From Odontesthes bonariensis (Eukaryota; Chordata; Actinopteri; Atheriniformes; Atherinopsidae), in assembly GCF_027942865.1 (NCBI RefSeq), contig NC_134515.1, positions 30,122,449 to 30,186,448 of the forward strand: 64,000 nt of DNA, in the 5' to 3' direction. Under the pieces are notes generated by a model. The model searched no databases. It worked only from the letters and a program-made list of their open reading frames with translations, and was not told the origin of the DNA. Every line of letters begins with the position of its first letter. The first letter of the stretch is position 1. A program made the position numbers and the translations under genes. Below are positions 1 to 11,700 of this stretch, one piece after another.

Positions 1-1660
1 TTTCTCAGTGACTCACAGAAGATTCAGTGGAATCTATTACTTCCTCATCTACAGAACCTTTTAAGAATTTCTTACAATTTTATGTCAGCAGCGTCAAAAC
101 AGAAGTACCGGTACCTTAGAAATGTATCTTACGTCCGACATTTAGTTGAACCCTTTACTGTCCTCCCTGAGGAAAAAAAAAGCAACAAAAAAATACTTCT
201 TTGCGTTCTTTAATTTCCTTTTGGGCAACAATCATAATAATCTTTGCACAAACGGTTAAGGGGCACACTTGATGGTAAAAGTATCAGAATTTTAAAAAGC
301 GATTGCTTAACCTACTCACTTGTAGGGATTACAGCCTGATTCAGGCAGGTTTGCTTTCCCAGATTTTCATACAGAATGGTGGCTCATAATGTGCTCCACT
401 AAACAACAGAACAGGTCACTGAAAAAAAAAGTCATCTCTAAATGTGGAACTGACTTCAGAGGATGTACTAGCCACATGCACCCTAGTCTGCCCCAGATTC
501 AACCCTGTTTCTTTGAGACCGTCTTAAATATTTTAATTCCATGTGGCCCTTAAAACTGAGCCATGTCCCAGGCTTCAGCCATCAGTTACTGATTCTCATC
601 AGCTGCATATCTAATGTCTTTCTGATTACAGTACATGTTGATGTCAAATCAGTAGTCTATCTGCTTAACTGAATGTGTCTGCTTCCATTTATCATTTTAA
701 TGAGCCTAACCTACGTGTTTCTTGAATTTACCCCCAAGGAAGTCCATTGGAAGCCCTCCCCTAATCACATTCATTCTAATGGAAAACACTGTTGTAAGCT
801 ATTTTCCGCACATATTTAATAATAATTGTAATTATTATTCATTTTCCATCCTTTTCTAGATCCCACCAAGTCTTACACATTGATGATGCCATCCATCAGA
901 TGCCCCTCCTAGAAGCTGGTTTCAGGTGGTGGCTTAGAGTATTGTCATCAATCTAGCACCATTTGAAATCAGTGTTCTTGGGGTGGGAAGTGTGTTCCAC
1001 TGCTCCAGCACCGGACATGTGGCGTGTGTCCAATGAAGACAGAGACGTCACTGAGCTCCAAACCCCAACATCTACAGTGATGTTTTGACATTTCAAGCTC
1101 CTTGTCCTCTCTCCAAGGTTGACTGATTTCTTTTGGTGTTCAGAGTCTGCTTCATATTTCTAGCACCATTTGAAATCGGTTACAGTGAAGGACACATCTC
1201 GTCTTACCTTGAGGATTTTACAGCTACGATCTGCTCACTCCAATTGAAGTTTGGAAAAATTACCAAAGAAAGCAATTTTGTATTAAAATATATATATCTT
1301 ATTTCACCAAAGTGGACAATTTATGAAAGCTGCATCATTTTCAAAATCCTTTTCCTCTTTGAGAATATTTATGTTCGTCTTTCAGCCACAAGGTGGCACT
1401 GCAATATTAAATCATCTATTCAATTCTTTTTATTCTAGACACAAGCCATCTTAGGCATGTTGCTTTAGACATCAACTTTAAATCATCCCTTTGAAAGGTC
1501 TCATCTCACTGCACTGGATGCAAGAACAACATACAGTAAACACTGCATATACAGAAAGTTTGCATTTAAATGTAGGAAGAGAAAATTCCATGATCACCCA
1601 TTGCCAAGCACTACCAATGTATTTATGAGCAGGACATTGCAAACACAACAGGAGTTTCTT
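1..1660. other. Intergenic DNA, nothing recognised
   Basis: AT-rich sequence downstream of the complement-regulator gene. The only open frames are short and show no splice-compatible or domain-like sequence. No repeat family was recognised. Confidence 0.5.
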
Positions 1661-1671
1661 TTCTTCACTCT

Positions 1672-2703
1672 TTTATTTTGTAAGCTGATTCCAAAGAGAA
1701 AACATACAGTCTACGAATACCTCCATACAATACCCTTTGACAGATGTTATTTTAATAAATAAAATCCTAAGCAAGTGCAAAACTTTTCAAAGATAATCTT
1801 CAAAAGATCTTTATGTGAGACAGTCATTACGATACAATTATGAATCTTTCTTTTCAGGAGAAAATTGGCCACAAATTGAATATCCATTTGAGCAATAATC
1901 AAACCTGAATTTGTCTCATCAAAAAGATTAACATCCTTAATATGATATCTGTGACTTACTTTGTTGAAGCTACGCAGTGCAACACACTGAATTCGTGGGT
2001 GATCATTCACCTTAACCCAATCCCTGCAACATGAAGGCGATTTACAATCATACAACTGACACACTAAAAAAAAGGTTCTGTCCTTTTATTCAGGCACTAT
2101 ACGAGGGACTGTTTTACACATCCCAATCTTGTATAAAAAGAAAGTCCGATTCATCTGCTCAGAAGGTCTGCTCAACACAGACGAAAACCATCAGTGGTAT
2201 CCCCCATTTCCTTTCCAGTTAAAGTGTACAAACGGGGCATTACTGGGTAGCCACAGCAACATTTCATTAAGCATCAAACTAACAGCAGCCAAAGTTCTTG
2301 TTAGTTTTAAATGAATTTTTTCCTAATGACTTCATTGAAGTCATCCTCTACACAGTCTGGTGTAATTGGGCCATCAAGCTCATGCTCAGCTGTGTTTTGT
2401 AATCTAGTGCAAACATGTTTAAAATCAAGAGGAGTTCATTAGTGACCAGAATAGGAAATTCAAACAGGAAGTGGTTATGAGACCAGAAGGGGTTATTATT
2501 GGCTTATTAAAGCTCTAACTTATTATCAGGTATGCAGATGGGTCGCTTAAAGCATTAACTAGGATTGCGTTCAACTTGGTGGCTGTTTGAATCTCATTCG
2601 GGCGCAAATTTCCAAAGGATTTCAAATATTCCACGTTGCACATGGAGGTCTTGTACATTGGAGGATTGGTCCGGGGCACATCCATCTTCTTAAGAAGTAA
2701 TTT
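1672..2703 (-). other. Probable 3' untranslated region of the sushi-domain gene
   Basis: This region follows the TAA stop at 2704-2706 on the minus strand. Minus-strand AATAAA signals lie at 2085-2090 and 1672-1677, so the mRNA may end near 2065 or near 1655. A 105-codon open frame at 1747-2064 has no recognisable domain and is probably chance. Extent is inferred. Confidence 0.4.
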
Positions 2704-5700
2704 TTACATCCAGCAATGTTGGACCAACAGGACTGCGATGCTTACTGTGAACCAAAGTAATAAAAAAAAAAAGATTAATTAAACTTTTAGATGAAATGTG
2801 TTGAAGCTTACACACCTAAACAAACAAAATAAATAAATAAATAAAACGGCAGTTGTCCAAATGATGAGATAGCAGCCAGGGTAATGTGGAAAATGGGAGC
2901 ACAATAAATCTGCAAGAAAATGAAAAAGTACAAGGTCTGAAGAAAGTAAAAGACCAGTCACAACATTAAAACCACTGATGAGTGATGTCAATATTCAATA
3001 TTTTGCTTTAAGGCAGTGCTCTGCTGTAGATTGTGGGTCTTAGGATCGTGGAACACGACAAAGGGCCAAAGGAGGGCCAAATCAGCCTCCAAACTCTTCA
3101 GATCCCAATCAGATTGAGTATCCATGAGGGACTCCACCTAATAACCCGCAGGACAAAGCATCCCCTGGCAAAATCCAATTGTCAGACACTACTAGACACA
3201 CCAAGTGGGTTTCGCATCCGAATGCCCTGAGGAGAAAGAGCAGCTTTGGGCCTACACCATGTAAGGCAAGTGGTTTTAACATTGTGACAGGTCCGGGTAT
3301 ATCAAGGACAAACATTCTGAAAAATGAAAAACCCTGTACCTGCACCAACACGCCATTATATTTTAATTTGACAGAATTGTGCTTGGAGATCCATCTTCTT
3401 ACCGCAAGTGCTAAATCCTCTCCATGTTTTGCAGCCGCTTTGTCAGTATTGCCTCCATGAGGGCTGTAACCAAGTAGTGACTGGTCAACATTACTGCTCA
3501 TGTATAACAAGGCAGACAAAGTAACAATATTCAACCCACAGACACTTGCAACATGCACCTCCACGCATGTCAAGTGGGCACCTCGTGTCTAAAGGCCCTG
3601 TCACACTGTTGCGTATGAGAGAAGCATATGAGTTGCGTATGAAAATGATCACTCATACGCTGGTATACGCTGACATAAGCCAGGGGAACGTTAGGCATAG
3701 GTTGTATACGTTTCAAGCACGCTGGCATACGTTGGCATACCTGAGGCAGAAATAAATTTTTGAACATGCTCAAAACTTTTGTGCGTATGGTTAATACGCT
3801 AAGCATACGCTAGGCATACGCTGAATACGCTAGAGGTACGATATAGGTACGTTACTGATAGGTCGAGAACGCTGGACATAAATTGCCATATGTTGGCATG
3901 AAGGTGTACCGTACAGCTAGCGTATTTATAGCCTCCGCCCGTCTGCCGCCTCCATCTCCGCCAGACGGGCGGAGATGGAGGCGGCAGGCAACCGACGATT
4001 CACGGGAGCGGTCAGGAGGAGGAGTTGGGGATCTTGATCGCTCAGAAGCATGTAACTCATCAGCCGCAGGTGCATCAGGCATTTCAGCAGGTTTGGGTGA
4101 GAATGATTCTTGTGTTTTTTTGCCTTTTCCTCGGCCCAGGGCCCGGGCAAACGACGATTGCTTCTTGGGAGGCATGATCGAGATGAATGTCTCGAGAGAT
4201 GTTGATAGCGCGTCGTGTACTGCAATAATGGAGCAATGTGGAAAGGCTGCTGATATAGGCGCGTTGAAACGTACGCTGGGCATGTGCAGTTCATATGCTA
4301 CTCATACGCCAGTCATTCTTTATTTTCAAGGACTTTTCGTGCGTATGAAAATTATATTATTAATTTTCATACGCAACTCATACGCTTCTCTCATACGCAA
4401 CAGTGTGACAGGGCCTTAAGCAGTTTAAATAAAGTTCAACACCCACAAGACTACATACCACTTATCTATAAAGAGCCCACAGACACACACAGCAGCCTCC
4501 AGCTATAAGTCCATTTCTTTGATCCAAAACATCTACAACTGTGTGGCTGTTGCAATAAGATGCAAAATACCACCAGTTTATTTTCAACAGCAGAAACAAG
4601 GCACCAGAGACAAAGATGGGCTTTAACACATTGAGTGCAGTACACTCCAACTAAAGTCCAAATACATCTTTTAAAATCAATTGGCCTTGAGTGCCAAAGT
4701 TCAGATTTTACTTTTTCATTCTATTTAAATTCAGATTAACACATGCGATTTGAACAACATGATTTATTTGTTAGAATTAAAAAAAGAAATGTGAAGACTC
4801 TGCAGGGAGAAACATGTGACCAACTGTTCTGTTGTCACATAAATCATTCATATTCAGACGCTGACCTGAATCTTTTAGCAGGAAGGTAGAAATTTCAGTT
4901 TCAACAGGCAAAGTCAACCCTAAAAGGGCTAAAAGTTGTGATGCAAATTTCAATTTCACATATTCAAAAGAAGTTGTGTCACACCTGGGGTCCGTTTCAC
5001 AAAGCAGGTTCAACAAACTCTGAGTCTATTCCTGAACTGTGAGTTGATCTACTCTGAGATAGAAAACTGAGTTTTCGGTTCCAGAAACGCTGATTTGAGT
5101 GAGGTTAATCAACTGTGAGTAGGTTCACCTTGAGTTTTGCGTGTGCGCCACAACATTAAAAAGCCAGCATCAATGGAGCCCTGATTCAACGAGTCACCAT
5201 GGCAACGGGGAAGAGGAGGGGCTACGTTTTTCACCAACCTCGAATTGGAAATCTTAATGCGCTCATACGGTGAGTTTCAACACGTTTTTAGAAAGAAGAG
5301 CAACACCTCTGCAGCAGCAAAGCGTAAGTTTAAATGTAGTCCTTTGCAATCACAATAATATTACAGGGAAACTGCTTGAATGGTAGCCCATTCATTTATT
5401 TCATGTAGGTGCAATCTCGCGGGGGAGAAGCGCTCTTGGCAGCAGCTTAAGATGAAATATAAAAACATTGTTCAAACAGGTGAGACCTCAGCATGGAGGT
5501 TCCTCATTTTGATCATGTTTTACACTCTAAAGTAAATATTAAGTGGCTATTTCCCTGTGCAGTTATTTTATCCCCAACATAATGCTGTTTTCACACACAT
5601 AAATGTCTTCTCATGTATATCATGTTCTGTTAAATAATTAATCCTATTTAAACTAACACAGACTTCTACTGAGCCAACAGAAAGAAGGCAGATGCCCGTA

Positions 5701-8700
5701 AAACCGGTGCTGCCCAGCACCTCCACCTCTAACGGAAGGCCAGTGGCTGAGGAGTCCACCCCAATACACAAGTGTCTTTATAAAATATAATAGGCCTATA
5801 TATATCTTTTTTAAGCCTATTCATACAAATATTTATATGTCTTTTATGTCTTTTGTCCCAACAAAGTTCTGATGGTGCCGCTCAAAAAGATAATTGTCTG
5901 TAAATGCTAAAACATCTAAACGTCTGATAACCATCTCCTGACGAATATTTATTTCTCTGCGCAATAATGCTGCGCCTTCATCCACGGGATCGTTGTCAAA
6001 AGGACATGCCATGTTCGTGACAAAAGTCGTCTCTTACTGTGCCTAAAGGACTTCTAGAAGTAGAAGAACTCGCTCTGCTGACTGAATGAATGAGGAAATC
6101 AAATGGCGTGTGTGGCTGAAAGAGGGCGGAGACAGAAAGAAACTCAAGGTTTCTTGAATAAAACCTGGGCCCGACCAGGTTAGGTTCAGAGAGTCTGTTA
6201 CTACGGTAACTGACCGAGAGGTTAAGTTACCTCTCTTTGTGAAACAGAAAACTCCGAGTTTTCACTAAACCTGCTTCGTGAAACAGACCTCTGGTATTGA
6301 GTGCAGTGTTCTGAAGCAACTCTCCTATACAGCCAGTTAAGCCATTACACAGAAACAACTCTGACCAAACAGGAAACCAAATGCTTTTCCTCACTATACT
6401 AATGTGCACACAAAAGAATTTACATGACTCGAGGTCCCATTTCCTCTTTACAAATATGAAATCAGCAGTTGTGAAAACCCAAAATGGGCCAGCAAATGAA
6501 TCCGAAGCTGCTACGTAAGTAAAAAAAAAAAAAACACATTTTTTCACCCCAACATGTCTGCATCAGAGGCAACACTAGACCTTCTCACTGTTTGCCAAAA
6601 AGGATGGACAGTGTCCATAATTCTAATTTACTTATTGTTTTATTGTTCCCCTCTAGTCGACCACCCTTGAAGTATCTATATGGCTTTGCCCTCAGCCCAG
6701 AACCTCCTGCTAACCAGGCCTAATAACCCGTCCTGAGCCTCGGCTGCCGCTTGCTTACCTTGCAATATGTGTCGGTGCTAGCCGTTAAACATTAATAATA
6801 CCCGCTTGTCCTTCATCCTCCGCTGCATCAGTCCTCCTTTGTTCAACTCTTATCCACACTGGCCAAATTACAGTGCTTATTGAGAAAAAACTGTATACTA
6901 AGCTGCTTGACAATTGGCAAGGTTTTAATAAGCTACAGTGGAATAATGAATTGGCTAAAGCCTGCCAAACAGCACCATGCTGAATGCACCACCGTGTTAC
7001 GATCTGTCAAAACGGTGGACAGCTTTCAGTTCTGTCCCCCACAGTCAGTGTTTCAAAGACAAGAAAAAGGAAATAATCCTGCTTTGCACTGTTGTCGTTT
7101 GCCTAAATGGATCTACGAATACACAGAAACCAAAGTAAACCCTCCCTCTGTGCATTGCTGAGATGAAAATCATCTAGTTCTTGACAGCTCTTTGCTGCGG
7201 TGCAAATACAACCTTTGGGGAACAACAACAACAACACATGGTACATCACACCGTGTCATTATCTATTCAACAAAACCCAAGTAGAAAAACGCAACGGCAG
7301 CGATTGAAAAACTTCTTCACTTGTGAATACTCTTCCTCACAGAATGCTCGTGCAATGCGGCACTGCAAACCCCCAGGTCAGACTGCACAACCCTGGGAGA
7401 AAAAGCAAAAAACAGCCCCCAATTCTAAAAAGGTTGGTAACCCACAGGTTCAGCAACTGGTCACCTCAGCGACTCATTAAAAAAAAAAACACCAAAGGGA
7501 CAGGGAGGTGAGGGACTGATAATGACAAACAGAAAGTGATTGTACAAGCTACTGAATCACGGGGGTGCACTTAAGTTTTTGTTTTGGTTGGTTTTTTTTT
7601 TTTACACACTGCCTCTAAATGTTGGCTTAGTTAATGTTAAATAATGTCATGGTGTTATTTATCCGAGAAGGCTCGTCACAGTTAAACACTGTAATTGCGA
7701 TTGTTCCATGTAATGGTGATCGTGGCTGGACAATCACCAGTGCATCACAGGGCCACACCGAGACAAACAACAAAGCACACTCACACTCGATTTAGAATCG
7801 CCAATGAAACTAGCGTGCGTGTTTTTGAACAGTGGGGCGAAGCACAAACTCCACACAGAAAGGCCCCAGCTGGGATTCAAACCCTCTCGCTGTGAAGCGA
7901 CAGTTTCTTACCACCACACCACCGGAAATGTTGCTGCTGCAGCTGCCGCTTAAGACCGTGGTGAAGTTGGTTTGATATTGGATATTCGACAGATATTCAC
8001 AATAAGGAAATAAGGTGTCTTTTTTTTTCAAACCAATATCAAACCAACTTCACCACAGTCTTAAGCGGCAGCTGCAGCAGCAACATTTCCAGAAAGGTAC
8101 TGGCTTGATTAAATTCATTCTGGACTCTATATCCGACCACATGAAGACCTCGGGACACTTCGGTTTGGCTTTAGGGACCCTCTACTCACTACCACGTAAG
8201 TGTTATGTTGTTTGGAGCTGTAGAAGAGGTATAAAAATAGCGTTTTGTAGCGGTGACATGATATGCCCCTCTCACCTCCAGGCTAACCACTTTTGGCTAA
8301 AAACGGTCAAATCGAAATTCTCAAAACACATCCGAATGACATGATTTTGATGTCAACTCAACGTATGTACTCCCAACATCCCGTAAATTGATCTAAAGTG
8401 CATTTTACTCCGGATTATCCCTTTAAGGAATGTCCAATAGGTCTACAAGGTGGGAGGAAGACTGAATAAAAAAGTAATTATTTGATGCATAGTATCCAAA
8501 GTTATTAGTTGTCAAAAGAAACGCCTACCGAACCATGTGGAATAAAAAGTTAGCCTACCCTACAGTAACCAGTACCATCAATCTCATGTTTGAAATTCTA
8601 GATCTAAAGAAGCCTGTCCTGAAAAACATTTTCAATATTTCACTTGTAGCTCACACGGATTTCATCCGTTCAAATTGGTTTAGACGTGATCAAAAACCCT

Positions 8701-11700
8701 GGTACGATATTTGAGGCAGAACTCTGGCGTGACCCACAGCTCTGTATAGGAGAGTGCTTGCTTCAGTGCATATGACAACATCGACACAGAGAAAGGCATT
8801 TGCCAGAAATCCCTACAAATGTATGAAATTTCAACATGCAACAGACGGACAGAAAGCTAAGACAGAGAGAAAATGCACAGCTAATCCAAACTGTTACCAC
8901 ATGGGCTGAGAAAGGAGAGGTGGAGAAGCTATAAAAGAAAGGAAGCTTTTTCAAGGGTTAGTCTGCATAGCTGAGAAAAGAAAACAAAAATTTACCCTTT
9001 TTTTCGGCTGAGTCGGACTCCAATGCATATAGCGATGCAAACTAAAACTATTTTGATGAGAAAAAAAAATTTTGAGATGTTGGAAGATGATTTCCTGAAA
9101 GGCAAACATCTGTAATAATACAATGGTGGCATTTAACCCCCTGTCACTCCAGTTACAAAAAAAAAATTCAACTGCATATCCAAATTTAAGTTTGATCTTA
9201 ACCTTTTCTCCCAAACAAAACTCCTTTTGATTGTAATTAACGAGGAAATGTTTTCATTAAAAAACAATAAATAAATTTTAAAAAAGACCTAATTTCTATT
9301 AACAAGTAAACTTGCAGACAAACTTTGTTGGGACCCTTTGAGAACATATTCAGGTCAGAGGAAATGTTTTCATAAAAATAAAAAAAAAAAAGAAATAATA
9401 AAAAAGAAAAAAAGGTAAGGTCAAAAAAAAGTGCGTCAAAACAACACTTACTCCTTGGATGAAAGCTTGTCAAATTATCAAGTAATTAAGTTGAACAATT
9501 TTGCTTTCACTAACCCTATGGCCATAGTTCATATTTTACTCTAAAGAAACCTAACTGGCAGCAGTAACTCTGGTTACTTTCAACAGCAATGTAGAGCGCA
9601 TAAAAGTTGTAGAAATCTTTATGTAAAGCACATTGAGTTGCCTGTGGTATGAAATGCGCTATATAAATAAAGATTGATTGATTGATTGATAGAAATGGAA
9701 AAAAAAAAACAGCCCACTGCCTACCCACAAGCCACCGGAGTGTTAGGGGGTTAAAATGGTAGAACCAAATGAGTCAGATGATCGAAATAAGAACATTATG
9801 GCTTCTCGGGATTTCCATAGTTTAGAGTGTTATGTCCAAATTACTCTTCTGATGCCATAATGACCTTATCTGAATCAACATGATCTCTGCACATTGTAAA
9901 CATACTGTTTGTGTTTGTACCACAAGATGAAACTCACCAACAGCTCCAACGCCTAACCCAACCGCAAGGCTGTTCCCATTATCTGTAGAAAAGCAAGAAA
10001 TAAGAGCTGGGAATAGAACGGGTCCAAAAAAAAAAATGACTTAACATTAAAGATTGTTTTCACAGCTTACTGTTTGGATCCTTGGGGCTGGGAGCAACTG
10101 GAACAGAGACGTAGAATTAGAAGATTAAAAAAAAACAAGCTCATCTATACCGCATCTGAGAACATATCTACAACAATGAAGCGTTAGCCATGATGAAAGG
10201 AAACATGTCATTGTAGCACATTATTATTTGTCCCATTATAATAAGACGACGACAAGCCATGGCTAGTGTGTTGTAACTAATGAGATTCACAAACACTGGG
10301 AAGGAGCTACAACAGTATTTAATCCTGAAAATTGTATTCTGAAGTTAGAAAATAACAAACTTGCTCTTACCAAACTATAAACCAAACTTAAACCCTATGG
10401 CTGATGGAAGAAGAGGTCATATGGAGCAATCCACCCAATGCCACTGCAGTATATTGTCACTTTCAGGAAAATCATGATAAACTTGTTTACAGAGGAAACA
10501 ACCATATGGGTGTGCCCGTGATTGGCCAATCCAGGGAAAAAAATATTAGATAGGTCAAGGTACAACACAGGACTTCAGATGCACGCCAGAGAGAAACATA
10601 AAACAAACACTTAATGATTTGAACCAGTTCATTATTTATCCGTAATGATGATCTAAATGTTTTCAAATCAGTTCAAATCTCAACTCTGCTAGGATATGGT
10701 ATTTGGTGAAAGCTACAAGCACTCCACAGAAGATATCCCATTAATCCCGAGTGCTGTTGATGCCTTCTGCAACAACCATTGCTGATCACTGACATGCACC
10801 AATCTGAGGTGGCCCAACTCGGTGTTTGGTGAGACACACGGTTACCTTGAGCTGATTTAGCTAAGTGACAAGAGTGCTGTTTGCACAACAAAGGCAGCGG
10901 CACGGCCTCCTCTTAGCTCTCAATAGATAGGACGTAACTGCCAAGGTCCCATGAACCTGAAATGCTGGGAATTGTGAATGTACCATAAACAATGATCATC
11001 CATCAGGGTCAAGTGTCTCATCTTAAGCGTTTTCTCATGTGGTGTTGTACAGCTTTACAATGTGTGATGAGACTGTATCGTAATTTGGAAAAAAAATGTC
11101 ATCGGGGCTCCACTTCCATTACAAGTTCCTGACGCCCTCCTCGTCTCCAAACGGCCTCGTCTGGGATCGTTGCTTTACCGTATCAGCTATAAAATACCAA
11201 ATCCTTCCAAACACTGCTTGTCAGATTCTATGGTGTCCCAATTGCTTGCTAGTTTTCTCCATTTGTGTAGAAAACACAATCTTCGCTTATCTGACCGAGA
11301 GGTTACCATCTATTACGATCGGTTACCGTCTGTTAGGACACACTGATGCTAAAATGACCTCGACTCCATCACAAGGCAAACCACTTTAACCAGTCTGATA
11401 CATTCATCTGTGCAGCCCATGATCTGAATCACTTACGACATTTCTTTGGAAAAATTTGAATGGGTTACTGTTGTTTGAAATTTCCCGACATTTTAGCTTT
11501 CAAACTTTGAACAAAAAGGAGAGTCGAATCCAGGTGTTCCGATCACTTCCACGGGCACAGGTGTATAAAATCTAGCACCTAGGCACGCAGAGTGCTTCTA
11601 CATTTTTTTTTTTTTTTTTTTTAAAGAGAGGCTCGCTCTCAGGATCTCTGTGAATTCAGGCGTGGTACCGTGATAGGTTTCCCCCCTGTGCAATAAGTGC

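Larger units (their letters stand above)
4988..6290. mobile_element. Internally deleted PIF/Harbinger transposon
   Basis: A 1,303-bp element with inverted termini (left GGGTCCGTTTCACAAAGCAG; right end the complement of AGGTCTGTTTCACGAAGCAG) and a 3-bp duplication CTG at 4985-4987 and 6291-6293. Inside are relics of both Harbinger genes in opposite directions: a Myb/SANT-like gene on plus (5221-5735) and the N-terminus of a HARBI1-like transposase on minus (5833-6012). Most of the catalytic transposase is deleted. The element sits in the long last intron of the sushi-domain gene. Confidence 0.85.

Noticed and set aside
2779-2991. Hydrophobic minus-strand frame as the membrane exon of the sushi gene
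   Set aside because: It lacks an acceptor in the correct phase. The exon ending at 2704 continues the membrane span begun at 9938-9982 in frame.
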